Shown: positions 26,020 to 39,713, counted from the stretch's first letter. The stretch: DNA of 64,000 nucleotides from Pieris napi (GCF_905475465.1 NC_062248.1:5084001-5148000); one strand, 5' to 3'. Notes: generated by a model not told the origin, from the sequence alone. Translations and numbers: made by a program.

Positions 26020-27420
26020 ATACATCAGTCGAGCAGGCCTGATGGCTTCCTACAATTGTGCTGCGTACTTGTTCTCCTGAGTTGGTTCCGGTCCTAACGC
26101 GCCTTTTCCGGTACCTGTACTCACTAGGCATTGTCCGGAAGTACTAGAAGACCGCTTCCATACATCTGATCCCTAAAAAAGGTGATCGCTCTTATCCGTC
26201 CAACTATCGCCCAATAGCTATAACCTCCTTGTTCTCCGAATTAACGTCCAGGTCCTGGGATATCTAGAGGGCCAGCTGATTAGCCATGGTTGGTACGGCT
26301 TTCGTCGTGGTCGCTCAGCTGGTGACCTTCTCGTTTACATCACACATAAGTGGGCAGAAGCAAATGACACCAAGAGGGAGGCGCTGGCGCTAAGTTTAGA
26401 CATAGCGAAGCCTTTGATCGTGTGTGGCACAAAGCAGAGCACTTCTTTCGAAACTGCCAGCCTATGTGCTCCCCGAGAAATTATGCAAATGAATTTTCAG
26501 CTTTCAGATTCGATCGGAGCATCAAGGTTGTCATCCACGGAGCATGCTCCGACCTTAAACCAGCTGGGGTCCCACAAGGCTGTGTCCTATCCCCAATCCT
26601 GGTTCTTCTTCCTATCCGGTGCACTCTTGACAGAGCGGTCGTGATCGCAAGGAAGTATTTGTATAGTAGGGACAGATGTGATGCGCTTCACGACGTTTCG
26701 CCATCGTTGCCTATTAGTGGTCATCCTGCTGCACTGATTGAGAGAGTCTCCTACGGCAGACTTGATTTGGTCAGTCCAACGCGTAGGTCTTCTGCTTATC
26801 AATGATATATTTCAACTTAGCCAAATTAGCCTCTAAGAAGCTTGGTGTGCTCAGCAAGGCGAGCAAATTTGGCACCACATGGTGTACTGTTTTCATTTCT
26901 GGGTGAGGGAGCCCCCGAGTACCAGTTCCTTCCACTTGACCGTATTCAAAGAAGAGCGATTCGAATCCTCGACGACTAGTCTCTTTCCGAGCGGCTGGAT
27001 TCCTTGGCGTTGCGTAGAGATAAGGGGTATTTCTGAATCTTCTAACGCATTTGCGATGGAGTGTTCAGAGGAGTTGTTGGGATTTATTCCTGCAGCTGAT
27101 TTTCATCATCGGACAAAAATTCAAATTCAAAAATCATCTAATCATATAGGTAACATATTGTACACTTATGACTCGTCAGTAAAGAAATACACATTAATGC
27201 TTCTAATTTTTATTTAGTGCCAGTTCTCAAATCAAGGGCGTAGAACGGAAGAGAAGAACTGGCAATAAACTCTCCGCCACTCTTTTTAATCGCCATGTTT
27301 TTTCAGCGGCGAGGTGATACAGGTGGAATTTCGTATTTTGCCTTTTTTAATGTAGTTTTTGCCGCGCACCACCACTATATGGAACCAGCTCCTCAGTAAA
27401 CTAATTCGACTTAGGGTCCT
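26020..27420 (+). mobile_element. Highly decayed LINE, second family
   Basis: Degraded reverse transcriptase on the plus strand: HLIPKKGDRSYPSNYRPIAI near 26160-26220, a GFRRGRSAGDLLVYITHKWA block near 26290-26355, AFDRVWHKAEHF near 26410, and AGVPQGCVLSPIL near 26562. The C-terminal part (about 26800-27110) aligns in content with the better-kept copy at 57090-57545. It is broken by frameshifts, by a short repeat inserted at 27115-27305, and by a locally inverted segment near 27306-27345. No intact frame. Confidence 0.75.
27115..27305. repeat. Short interspersed repeat, copy 2
   Basis: Shares the blocks ATCATATAGGTAACA..., AGAGAAGAACTGGCAATAAA and CTCCGCCACTCTTTTTAATC with the copy at 14240-14425. 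It interrupts the 26-27 kb LINE, so it inserted later. Confidence 0.6.
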
Positions 27421-27871
27421 TCAAGAAATGAAAGTACAAATAAGGAGGGAGCTTGTAGTTTATTGTTTATCAGAATGCCAAATCTTAAAATGACTGCTTC
27501 ACGGCTGATTTGAGCGCGACCGCCGCTGCAAAAACGGCTGTGCGAGTTCGAAAAGTGAGTTACAGAATCGCAAGGCTGGTGTCTATCAAGTGAGTCTTCT
27601 GCCCGTTTGCCCACTGTTATACATACATATATAAAAGAGATCTAACTAACATTTTGCGGGGTGTTTAGTTATGTGTGTATGTGTATGTTAATAGGTGGCT
27701 CAGGAAACCAAAACATTCTTCGAATTTAAGTAAAATGTGATACTTACGTAAGCAACGCTCCAAAGTGGGTGTAAATCAATGTTCACCTATCAGTACCAGG
27801 GTTGTAAAATTATCGTAATTTGGTTATAATATATCAAAATTCACCGCAAAGTTAATCACCAGTATTATATA

Positions 27872-28204
27872 AATAAATAAATAAAAAAAATAAAAAGCCT
27901 TTTATTTCCCAATTAATAAGGTACATTTCTTTATGTGGTTTTCTAAACCTTTGCAAAACTTAACAAAATCTATTAGTAAATGAATAAATATTATGACTAT
28001 ATTTCTATCATGCTAAGTATTATTATTTACAGTTTTTGATATTCTAATTATTGTATGGGAACCCCTCTTCAGGTGAAGGCCTCTTCCAGCTTTTGCCAGT
28101 TTTCTCTATTTTGCGCTATGTGCTGCCATTTGGGGCCAGCTATTTTTTTAATATCTTCTTCCCAGCGTGCGAAAGGTCGCCCTCTGCAGCGTTTTCCTTT
28201 ACTG
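27872..28204 (-). mobile_element. RTE-like LINE 3' fragment with 16-bp target-site duplication
   Basis: On the minus strand the C-terminus of the polyprotein reads GKRCRGRPFARWEEDIKKIA, then GPKWQHIAQNRENWQKLEEA and a stop, typical of RTE-type LINE tails. The 16-bp sequence TCACCAGTATTATATA flanks it exactly (27856-27871 and 28205-28220). The fragment is therefore a complete 5'-truncated insertion rather than a broken older element. Confidence 0.8.
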
Positions 28205-28220
28205 TCACCAGTATTATATA

Positions 28221-30344
28221 TTATACATTAAATAACTATAGTACTTATAACAGTAGTTTACCATCATATATCGTTTTGAAATTTTCCCGCATTTACGGTA
28301 ATTGTTTTGCGTTCGGGAACCCTGGTTATCTGACCCTAAATTCACGACTTTACTTATGTTTATATTTATGTGCCTAGCTAATAGGTACTAGGATATACGC
28401 AATTGGCATCAAAATGCATGCGTCAGAGTAAACACAATGAATCCACAGCCTTGGTTTTCAAACTATACATACATGTGTGGATATCATGTCAGCCACGAAA
28501 AAGGTAAGAAGAGATACAACAATAAAATGTAATCTAACGTGATAAAACCATTTGTTATTTACGTCATATTTTTTAACTTATCTATGTTTATATTTCATGG
28601 CGTCCAATCTATGCTGGAAACACCTGGTGTAATCAAGGATGTACCTAGAAATTAGTTTCTATTGTTAACTTTTTCGTTCTTCTAAAACCTCCTTTAGTGA
28701 AGAATTTATCAGTATTATAATACTTTTACCAGGTATGAACAAAGAACAACGTCAGCGATCCTTTCAAATGTATTATTGAATCAGGTGTTAAATTTTGGAG
28801 CGAAACGTCTACATTTAATTAAATATTAGCACAATTATATATTTACGGTAACGAATACGTTATCAAGTCCCCAATCGTAACTACAAATATCCTAACATAC
28901 TTAAAAAACAGGAAACGAATAAGCTGAACATATCATAACGGCATAATATCGCGTAAATAAATATTATATAACTTCGACGTACATATTCGTTTAATATGAA
29001 GGTATGGTATATTTATTTATCGATATTTTGTTCGACTAAATATTCCTAACTAAAATTGTTGACATTGGAATTTGAGCCCTACAACGTTTATAAGCGTTGG
29101 ACATTGACAGATTCACTAATGACTATACATCATGTATGGTATGATGATATTACTCCCATTTTCCCCCCAATATATTGATGTACAAATGCATTGGATTTTG
29201 AAGGAAGTCATACTTAGAGCAAGTTCCGACCCTGAACCTGAGACTCCTTCAATAAAACTCACGAGACTTACAGTTTATCGCAATCGTTATTTTGTATTCC
29301 AATTAACTGGTAAATTTACTAATGGGAGCTTAATTAGGTAACGATATTGGACTTAGTAATTGACTAATCATAATGAGAAGTAAGAGGGTTAAAAACTGAC
29401 TATACGTAATAAAAATAACGGAATCTGATAGATGTATGTACATTACATTCTCAGTCTTCGTACATTTCCCCCACTATATATATATTATATATGTATGCTG
29501 CAACAAAATATGGTTATTAATTTATTACTATTAGATTAAGCGTGAAAGCGAACCGAACTAAGAAATTCATTTTCGTATGTTCATACAAATTTTAATTACT
29601 AATATTAGAATTATATTTGTAACAATTTTACATATTATTTACTCATTTTAACATACCTTCGATTTATACGCGATGTTTCTTATGATCCAGGGAAAAATGC
29701 GGCAAAATGCAACTTATTTATTGCTTCTGTCTAAAAATTGTAAAATTAATTATTTTCCCCATCCATTTATTTATATCCATAAAAACTTTTTGTTAATGTT
29801 ATTTAATCCGCCACTCCGAATCAAAAGCCTGAGCAGATTACTATTCTAGTACTGCAATTATCAACTAATCTCTAAAATCTACATGTTTGTGAATTAAATG
29901 AATAAAATGTCCCGCAAGAAGGTGAAATGAATCACTTGAATCCTACAGCGTAACTACATAATAAGTATATTAATGTTATTCACGCTCAGATAACCTAGAC
30001 GAGGCACTTATAACACTCCAGATTTCATCCTCGCTCTTGCTTGATATTGAAACTTGGCGTCTATACCGTACATAAGGCAGACACTGTCAATAAAAATCGT
30101 CAAATTGACATACCTCTTTATCAAAAACGGACTTCGCAAGATCGGCGGTCGTTTAGTGAAAGTACCAGACGCACACGCCGCTCGCGCAGACGAAGACGCG
30201 TGAGCAATTCCAATTCGTATTGCGATTATCTCAAATAAATAAACAATTTACATTGTGCGTACCCAACGTGGCCAGACGCGTATCAGATAATCAGATAGTG
30301 TGCTGTGGATCGTCGCTTGCGCACGGTCTGCCTAAGTGTCTAAT
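28221..30344. other. Intergenic and 5' flank of the zinc transporter
   Basis: About 2.1 kb without a supported gene. A short stretch near 29200-29250 resembles part of a small inverted-repeat element also seen at 33650-33735 and 50822-50885. The last 300 bp should hold the promoter and 5' UTR of the ZIP gene. Arginine-rich frames around 30130-30200 look fortuitous. Confidence 0.4.
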
Positions 30345-33300
30345 ATGATCGTAATTGGAATCATCTTCTTGGCAACGAGTTTGGCGTCAGCTGAACTCTT
30401 CTTAGCCCCTGAGCAAGATCTTAACAATACATTACCAGCAGAACAGTATTTCATTGAGAAAATCTTCGATAAATATGGATCGGAAGGTGTTATTAACTTT
30501 GAGGTGAGTGCGATTTCATATTTGTTTTTAGTTTCACTAACGAGTTGTCTTTTGTTTTATGTCATATTTAACTGAAAAAATTGGTATAATAAAGTATATT
30601 TTTAATCCTTGTTCCACAAGAATTTACACCAAAATAAGTGCATTTTTTAATCGCGTACATTCTTGTTTTTTGAAGACATTTCAACAGTAGGTAACTTTTA
30701 GCAGCAAATTTAGTTTACTTTTGATCTAAACGATATGAGATAAGCAAATTGTATACGAATATAAGCACAGCCTTAATATAAATTGGTACCTACTTTCATC
30801 TTGCAAAGTGTCTCATGTCCCAATTTCAAACGACACGCATTTATAATAGGAAAATTTCTTTTTTATCCAAATCACCTTTCCCTATTTCGTAAACGAAAGT
30901 TCAATGAACTTGATGTTACAACATAACCAACTTGATCGATTCCATATCTCTTATCAATTATCGTGTCAAATAAGAATCCCGCGTAGTTGTCAAAATGTAC
31001 ACCCCAGCATACTCCGAATTGTGATGACATAAGATTTTAGATTTATTAAACACGTTTATTTGATTATCATAACACTTATCTTGTTTTATTATTTAAGATT
31101 TAGACGATCATTGTCAGCATTACTCGTTTAATTCAATAGATTTTTGAATTCTAGCTAATTTTATAAAATATTTTTTTACCTCACTGAATTGTCTTGTTGG
31201 TAAAATAACTTATCAAATAAGCAGGCATCGATGTAGGATACACATTCATTAGGTGTGTTACAATTAACTGAAATAATATGTTTCCCCGAATTTAAAATTT
31301 AGTTGTCTATTTCTTACACAATTCATGAAACACACTTTCTGTATTATATATATAATACGAAATGAATTCTAGTATGGTGTTACAGAATTTGATAATAATC
31401 TACTAATAAATATATATAGGATTTCCTTCATAATGACATTTTTCTGCAGATTATGTAACAATGGTCTTAAGTTACATTACCTATTTTTATGTAGTTATTT
31501 CCTTGAAGCAAAATATTATATTATAGGTATGTATTGTAGTAGAATTTTGTAAATGAAGTAGACTGTGATACATGCGTCGAATTAGTTGTTTTCCAATCAA
31601 ATTAACAGAATCTGGATTAATAGGTATTTTATAGTTACCAAAATAATATATTAAGACTTTTGTCAAACAAAGATTTGCATTAGCATTATACAATTATTAT
31701 CTTATCAACTTATTCAACGATATTTTGCTTAATTTCAGTTTCAATGGACCACCTGTTTCTCTGTAGTTTCGTTCATTGTTCTCAAGAGCCGCTAACTAAA
31801 CACAAAAAAAACAATTGTACAGTCGTCATTTAAAGTGACAAAATAACACGGGCAAATTTGAAAAAGTATAATAAAGATCGATCAAGGAATTTTTTTCTAA
31901 GAATTTCACGCATATCAACTGATTTTGATTACTTTTTGTTGAATGTCAAAAAATACTACTTTTTATTGAAGGTATCTACTCAAATACCGTTCAAAATTTA
32001 TCTTGGGTTGTCCTAGCAATAGTCAAGTATTGTAATGTAATCACGCGTTTAACATGTATGGTACCTGTTCAAATACATAATTAAAAAAACTATGTAATGT
32101 GAATGTTTTCAAATTGACAATGTCTCACCGAAACGTGAGAACCGTATAAATCTTTAAACCGGACAAAATGTATTGTTTTTAACTAGCAAAACCGAAAAAT
32201 ATTATGACAACGTTTATATTTGCGATTTCAGTTTGTATATTCTAGCGTCATACAATTTCAATGAGATGAATGATAGTATTACCTACACATAAGTGGATAA
32301 GCTTATTTAGATTATATGTACGTAAAATTTTTTACAAGTCTTCTTAATTATGTATTGGGTATTTCAGGGTTTCGAACATCTACTAGACAGCCTGGGTTTG
32401 GGAGGCCGTGTGTTCAATTCTCCACATGATATCGCCATTCATAGAATCAACGGGACCTTCAAGCAGCTTCATGATACACAGCATCGACACAAACGGTCAC
32501 TAACGACTTGTAAGTATCTCATTCTTTCTTTGTTTGTTTGTTTTTCTTTGTTAAAATCATAGTTTAGTTCTAAATACCCTTACGCAGTTATTACAAAAAT
32601 AATAAGTATAATTCTTGGCCAATATATTGTTTTGTGCCATTAGATGCGCAGGAATTGTTTTTAGGTACTAGAAGTACCTACATGCGCTTTCCACGTAGAA
32701 AGTGGCAAAGTTACGTTATGATACCACCTTTTATATTACGTATATAGTCGAAAATACAAATTTATTACCTAATTAGATTCACTTCAATTGAGTTAAAAAT
32801 CTTTCCAGTCAACGTATGAGGTCAATTGTCACTTATAATACCACAAGAGCTTCAAAATTATCGGGTATTTCCCGATAGGTTCGTTGCAAACAATTTACTA
32901 TATTTGTTTGCAGGGAACCTTGAGGGAAATGCCCGATAATTTTGAAGCTCGTGTGGTATTCGGGGGATTATTTTTCCGACCCAAATGTCGGCCAATAGAA
33001 TTGCACCATGAGACGAAATGTACAGTTAACAAATAAGAATTTCATAATGAATAAAACAACTACTTAATACTTTTCTTGAAGCAACGACCAGAGAAAATTT
33101 TCACAAAAAATTATCAGTATAATACCATGTAGGTTGTACCACGTGACGTCGAATGGTGCAATTCTATTGGCCGATATTTGGGTCGGAAAAATAATCAAAG
33201 TAAAATTACTACAAATTGGTTTCATTCAAAATCGAATTTCATTTGAGTTTACATACTCTATCCTACGAGTACAACCTACTACTTTGACTTAATTAAAACC

Positions 33301-36300
33301 CAATTTAGAACCTTGAATTTCCAACGAGAAAGACGGAAGCTCATTATAGGAATATACCTACTATATTTAGTGTTCAAACAATTGGTTCCAACGACCTTGC
33401 AAAAAATCCGTGAAAATTACATTCACAATTCAGTTAGGAATGGTTATATAACCAAATAATTCTATTATATACATTACAAGTCCTTGCATTAATGTATAGT
33501 ACTAAATACAAACTATCAATTTTAATAATAATTATGGAATTTGTCTTTGCCACAGATGATTTGATGTTTTATTTGCTCGTTTCTCTTTTAATGGTAACCC
33601 TTCTTTTGTCTTCATAAGTCGTCAAGATTTGGGCTAAGTATATGGGTAAAACCAGAAACTTAGCTAAGTGTGTCTCCCGTATGTCAAAAGTGTTGTGGAT
33701 TTTGACAGACGGAAATATGAATTTTACGCGAGTCCTTAAATCTTAAACCTTTGTAGCCTCAGTGTTTGAGAGTCGCTACACTGCTAGGCCTACACTTATT
33801 TTACTTAGGCCTGACATTCGTCTGCATATATTTCAGAATGTTTTTTTACTAAGCGAAAGCTATGTATAACTACTAACATTACACTCCGTCTACAGTGGAA
33901 ATTTGGAATAAAAATTTTCTAAAGTTTTCAATATCAACGTACTTAACACTTAACTAGATCACGCCAATGTAAATAGGTTATCGACTAATAAATGGACAAT
34001 CTTTCCAATCCGGTGTAACTTGTCCGTTTGGTAGAAAGCTGACTTTCGCGTAATATTATACTTCTATATATTTGTTATATTATGATAAATACTTGTATAG
34101 GTATTTAAGGAACCTCCACCGTTGCTTCGAAGCTCACATCTTGCCACCGTTCATTCCTATGTTATTCTTAAACCATTTATTATTTTAAAGGTAGATACCA
34201 ATCTTCAGTAAATTAAACGTTTTTTTCTTTGTTTGAAACAATGACTAAGAATATTATTTTGTTATTAAGTGTACCTACGCACTTTCTCATTATTGTGTCA
34301 GCTTTAAGTAATCGAGCCTAAATGCAAGTTATTGACCAACAGACAGGAATCAATAACGTTTTAAATTTGGTGTACATTATAACATTGTACCCATTCTAAT
34401 ATTATCAGATCTTAACGTATGGGAAATAGATAAGATTTGGAGTGGATCAAAACACCTTGTTTACGTAATATAACCATATCCGTTAAAGATTATTATTACA
34501 AATATATATTTTTATGTACGCCTTCATCGTTTTTACGCAATGGCATAGTACGCAATGGCTTTGCAGTATATATAAAAGCACAATCCCTACAAAATCGAGA
34601 TAAAGGGATAGGATAATCTTATTCATTCTTGTTCCATCCTCTGTACCTACGTCTACTGGATTCCTAGATCGACTAGCGACACCCTTGTAGCGGCTTAGTA
34701 GTAAAAGTTACATCCGAGAAGAAAACTCCATTTCAATCCCAGAAGTCCCAGAAACTGCAACTTATGAAGTATTTATAAAACTGCGTTACGTTTATAATAA
34801 AGACAAACTCAATGTAAATACATTGCTAGTTGACGCTGTTTTAATTAATAAGATATATTCAAATCACATTAAGAGTTATAAAATCATAACGATATTCATA
34901 TCACGATACAGGAACAAGTCGGTTTTGCGCAACACTCGACCGTCATTTAAGAGGTCCCGATTATCCTATTATGACCCTAGGTCCACGACATCACTACGAC
35001 CCGGCTTAGTGATTGTACAACAGTTTATTAACAATGCGTACCTACTTTTAAAGTTTTTAACATTTACCTTTGACTAATGTCAATATCAATATTTAAGAGA
35101 TCTGTCACATGACATGACATTCGACGTCGGCTTTTCTAATAATTTTTCTGCGTTTATTGTACAAAAACAAGTCGCAAACTTGAAGAATATTTAACAAGAG
35201 AAAGATTAGATAATGCTAGTAATATACTTTATAATTATTGTATGATTTTATCTATATTAAAATCCCACCAAACGAGCTAATCTAAGCCGAGCTACTCAAA
35301 CTAAAGTTGTTAATCTATTCATTCCTCGCCTGTTTTAATATTTAGTTATGCTTAGTTTCTACTATTGTAATATCAAATTAACATTCAAACTCGGCAGTAT
35401 TTTTAAGTTTCCATAATATGAAGTCCTGACAGTATTAATTGTATATTTTTTTCGAATTTTGATGAATCAAAAAATGGAATTAATATTTTTTTCTTTTTTT
35501 ATGAGTCAGGAGGCAAACTCTATATTTTTACATTTATTTAAAGTAATTATTCTAGATAGAACACGCACTTTCCACAAAATTCAGTACGTAATAAGGTAAA
35601 ATAAAATCAAATAATACGAATGATTGCCTCCAAAACCAAGTACCTATATCATGTCAAATCCGACCAAAGATAATAATTATTGGAAATTGAAATATGACTT
35701 ATAGATGGCGCATCTAGATTTATATTTTCCTAGATTTCATACTTTTAAATAAAGTAGTTAGTATTATTATGGATTATGATAAAAGATACATTTTTGAAGT
35801 TATACTTCTTTAGGCGCGTTATGAAAAATTGATGAGAGTGAAATTTTTTATTTATTTAATTTTTCAAATCTGAAATTTATTGACTATAATGACTCCTTTT
35901 CCAGTCTTTAATTGTAATTAATCATTTGCATGCAATCAAATAATTTTTTGGCATTATTAAAAATAGTTATTTTTAATAATGCCAAAGAAGTATAACTTCT
36001 TACGCGCGTTACTTATGTACGCACCTTTTTTATATAATACATTGAGAAATGGTTCTTGAATGTTACAATTTCAATACAACTTCATTTTCACATAATTTCA
36101 ATATTACATATTTTATAAGAGTGTACCAGCTAAGATTTCGCGTTGCGATCATATCTGAATGGCAAAGTACTTCCGGAAAACTTTTTCAAATTCTTATTTT
36201 ACTAATCTATAGTATATTTAATTTACTCTCTATCTTCCTTTAAAACTCAACTGTATAAGCAGGACCTGTCCATATGAGATCCCTAATTTAGAAAGTATTG

Positions 36301-37941
36301 TTGTTCGTGTGCCCCTTAAGTTATCTGTATTTATTTTAGTTTTTCGATTTTTTTTTATGTTTAAGATTAAGACAATCAAATTAGTCCGATATATTTTGTA
36401 AAAAAATCCTTTGAGTGCTTACCTGGAAGAGATTGCTTAAAGCGATGAGGCTGCCCGTTATATTTTACAATGCAACTGACTATTAAACATATAATCATTG
36501 CATCTAAACACTAGATGGGGTTCTTTTTCGTTTCTTAATCTCTATCTAAATCTGAAATGTATTAATCTATTGTATCTAATACACTATCAAAGTTAAAATG
36601 TTTTAATTTCTTTACTTACAGCAACATCTATGCTCAAGAAATCATGTTTATCACCAAGAGAAATACTCACCGTATATGGAATGGAGAAAGAGCCAGGCAT
36701 TATAACTATTAATCCAAAAACATTTTTGGAAATGTGTCCAGCCCTGGTGTATCAGTTAGACCAACGTTCCTGTTACAAGACAGATGCCCCTGTTCCGAAA
36801 TTGGATAGAATTTGGAGTAAGTTATTTCGCCATATTATTTCTTTCTAAAAACGGGCATTATCTCATATATACATCATGGTTAGTTTATAACCAATTTACG
36901 ACTAACTTATTAAACGAATTTGTATTTTTTTACTCACAGTGAATACAATAATGTTAAAATATTAATTGACCGTAATAACTAAATTGTTATTTTTTTTCTC
37001 ATATTGACTTTTAATTTTCAGCGTGGATATACGCAACATTAGCCATTTTAGTCATCAGCGCTACTGGACTATTGGGAGTTGGAATAGTACCGATGATAAA
37101 GTCTGCCATTTTCAGTCACGTGCTTCATTTCCTGATCGCTATCGCTGTTGGCACTTTATGTGGTGACGCTCTACTTCATCTTCTACCTCATGCATTGAAA
37201 AGCCACGGCTCTTCAAGTGAACCACAGGAAGAAACCGAAGTGATTCTAAAATGCAGTGTCACCTTTCTTACCATTTTACTGTTCTATAGTGTCGAAGCTA
37301 TCATGCAGGCAATGAACGGTGGACATTCGCATTCACATGACCATGAAAGCAAAACTGTCAAAGAAGAGAAAATCGAATCAGCAAAACAAATAGAGTCTAT
37401 CGAACTCGGAGCCATAATGCCTGGCTCACCGGATCCGCCGGTGGAACGTCCTATGACGTCAACTGCACTTATGGTGATAGTGGGTGATGGTTTGCATAAC
37501 CTCACTGATGGCCTGGCCATAGGAGCAGCGTTTAGTGGAGATCCAGTGACTGGCTTCGCAACAGCACTTGCGGTTTTCTGCCATGAACTTCCTCATGAAC
37601 TCGGTGACTTCGCAGTGTTACTTCGATCTGGTATGAGTATAAGACGGGCAATGTATTACAACCTTCTATCCTCAGTACTTAGTTTCTTTGGAATGGCTAT
37701 TGGAATCTGGCTTGCGGAGGACCACGAGTCCGCTTCTGAATGGATCTACGCTGCAACAGCTGGTACTTTCTTCTACATAGCATTAGCTGATTTAGTTCCA
37801 GAAATAAATGAAAACAATAAAGGAAGAAGCTTACACGTGGTTGTTGCTGTTTTAGGAATTTTAACTGGCGGTATTATTATGCTACTAATCGCGTTACACG
37901 AAGACTCAATACAATACTTATTTAGAAGTTCCGAACAATGA
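30345..37941 (+). CDS. ZIP-family zinc transporter, LIV-1 subfamily (SLC39)
   Basis: Four exons, 30345-30503, 32368-32509, 36622-36816 and 37022-37941, join in frame to 471 residues. The true start is the ATG at 30345; the frame upstream has a stop at 30333. Residues 1-16 form a signal peptide (MIVIGIIFLATSLASA). The extracellular part contains CPALVYQLDQRSC, the CPALLYQ-type motif that marks the LIV-1 subfamily. Transmembrane helices follow with a histidine-rich loop (HSHSHDHE, residues 267-274) and the two metal-site motifs HNLTDG (324-329) and CHELPHELGD (352-361). The HELPHE form, rather than EEFPHE, places it near ZIP6/10 or ZIP4/12 and not ZIP8/14; Drosophila relatives are foi and Zip71B. 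It should import zinc into the cytosol. AATAAA is at 38122-38127. Confidence 0.93.
32837..33196. mobile_element. Two adjacent inverted-repeat MITEs in ZIP intron 2
   Basis: The first, 32837-32960, has ends AATACCACAAGAGCTTCAAA and the complement of AATACCACACGAGCTTCAAA, folding on itself almost end to end. The second, 32966-33196, has terminal repeats of about 43 bp starting GATTATTTTTCCGACCCAAA. Only 5 bp separate them, so one probably targeted the other or both belong to one composite element. Confidence 0.65.
33197..35800. other. ZIP intron 2, remainder
   Basis: A+T-rich intronic sequence. A piece at about 33650-33735 resembles the small TAAGTGTGACTCC repeat found whole at 50822-50885. 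No reading frame or RNA gene that I can support. Confidence 0.4.
35808..36025. mobile_element. MITE related to the one at 39270-39440
   Basis: Carries GAAGTTATACTTCTTTAGGC at the left and its near-complement at the right (AGAAGTATAACTTCTTACGC). The middle shares ACTCCTTTTCCAGTCTTTAA and the GCATGCAATCAAA block with 39270-39440, in opposite orientation. It includes a 34-bp palindrome at 35950-35983 (arms GGCATTATTAAAAATA). Confidence 0.6.
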
Positions 37942-39049
37942 ACAGAATATAGGTCTACGGATCAATACAATATTGTGATAGTATTTATGAATTAATGGTT
38001 GTTTAGAGAGACTTATATTATGTTGTGAACTTGGTTATAACAAGTCAAGGTACAATTCAAATGACGAAACATTCCAATAATTTTTTATTATAAATTTGTT
38101 AGGTTTTTTAATTATTAAGTTAATAAATGTAATATTTTTATGAGTGTTCTTGAATGTAGGTACCTATGTTTTAATTTTTATTGAAATGCTGAATATTTTG
38201 TGCTCAAATGAAATACCAAGCATAATAATAAACCGAATAATAAGTATTATTTTAGTTTTATATAGAAAAAATCTTAGTTCTTAAATTATTGTTATAATAA
38301 ATTTACATGCGTGAATATAAACCAGGAGCCAATTAATATGATAATAAGTTATAACATACCAACTCTTTCAAACGTTTACTTTTATTTAATATATTAAATA
38401 ATATCATTTTAAGTACCACATGCCTAGGACATGAAAGTTTTCGTTTAGAAGATTCTAGAAATCATGAAATGTATAAAATATTTATATTACGATATTTTTA
38501 CATGTGTATTTTTCTCCAAAAATTTTTGTATTAGGCGAATATTAAACAGGTAAAGTGAATTAAGAAATATTTATTTTATAGTTGAAGTCCAGAAACTTGA
38601 TTATAAAAAAGTTTAAGTTTTGATTATAAAAAAAATATTTAAAATGACCATCTCATTTAACCTCGTATACCTTTTTTTTTAAATGTCGAATAAACCTGAA
38701 AAGATCGTTGTAAAATTTAAACGATAATAGGTTGCTAAAAACACAACACTACTTCTGAATAAATTTCAGAACAATAAAGTGTATAGTAACTTACCTAGGC
38801 TACATATTTACATATTTAAATTTATAACAGTATTGGTCACATAGACAGGCTGCGGGAATTCGGGTAGTGAGCTTGACATTTTTAATTATTTACCACCTGT
38901 ACATCGTATCTGCCCTGCAAAATACGAATAAAAAAGATCCAGCCAGACGAAGCACAGGCTACAGACGGGTGGCTAAAACATAGGTGCTAAAAATAGTGCC
39001 AGTTTGTGTAATTAAATTAAAGGGGAAGTAAGAAACATTGATTAATACC
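37942..39049. other. Intergenic, ZIP 3' UTR and spacer
   Basis: Contains the ZIP 3' UTR with several AATAAA motifs (first at 38122-38127). No gene or recognisable repeat beyond that. Confidence 0.45.
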
Positions 39050-39053
39050 TTAA

Positions 39054-39713
39054 GCTGCGCATACATTAAGCGCGGCAAACCATGTAGACAGGGTCGCCGC
39101 GCGCGGCGACTCGAACATTGCCGCGCTCGAACGTGCCGCGGGTCGATCCGCTCGCTGTCGGTTTTTGAGACCGCATCAAAGGAGGTTCAGTCGTTGGCTC
39201 GCGCGCAGTTGGGACGGTTATAGTTTTGGTGATTTGGCTCGCGCGGCGAATACGTAAAAAAGGGTGCGTGTACTTATGTACGCGCGTAAGAAGTTATACT
39301 TCTCTGGCATTATTAAAAATAGTTTTTGATTGCATGCAAATAATTAATTACAATTAAATAATCAAAGACTGGAAAAGGAGTCATTATAGTCAATAAAGTT
39401 CAGTTTACATTTGAAAGATTAAATAAATAAGTATGTATATTTATTTTTCTTTTATTTTTTTTACAAATAAGATGGTGAATCACAATGAAAGCGGCAGCCG
39501 CCCGACCACGCGCGTCCATACTCGCAGGTTTACAAGAGTGAACTCGTCTGAGTTCTGACTATCTGCCGCGGTCTGTTTGTGATCGATCGCCTGCCGCGCG
39601 CGGCAGTCACGTCCAACTAAATTTACATCTTCATATTGGCTCGCGCGGCAAATGAAGGTCAACTCTGGTCGAACATTGCCTCGCGCGGCTGCCGCGCTTA
39701 ATTTATACGCAGC
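39054..39713. mobile_element. TTAA-flanked GC-rich MITE
   Basis: A 660-bp element bounded by TTAA at 39050-39053 and 39714-39717, the piggyBac-type target duplication. Ends are GCTGCGCATACATTAAGCGC and the complement of GCTGCGTATAAATTAAGCGC. CGCGCGG-type tracts fill both arms. Its centre (about 39270-39440) is a copy of the repeat found at 35808-36025, so it is either a nested insertion or a shared module. Confidence 0.8.

Noticed and set aside
26414..26805. Frames that could be read as a host gene
   Set aside because: They are pieces of a decayed LINE reverse transcriptase in shifting frames.
30336..30344. Three extra codons before the ZIP start
   Set aside because: The frame there starts at GTG, directly after a stop codon; the first ATG is at 30345 and opens a clean signal peptide.
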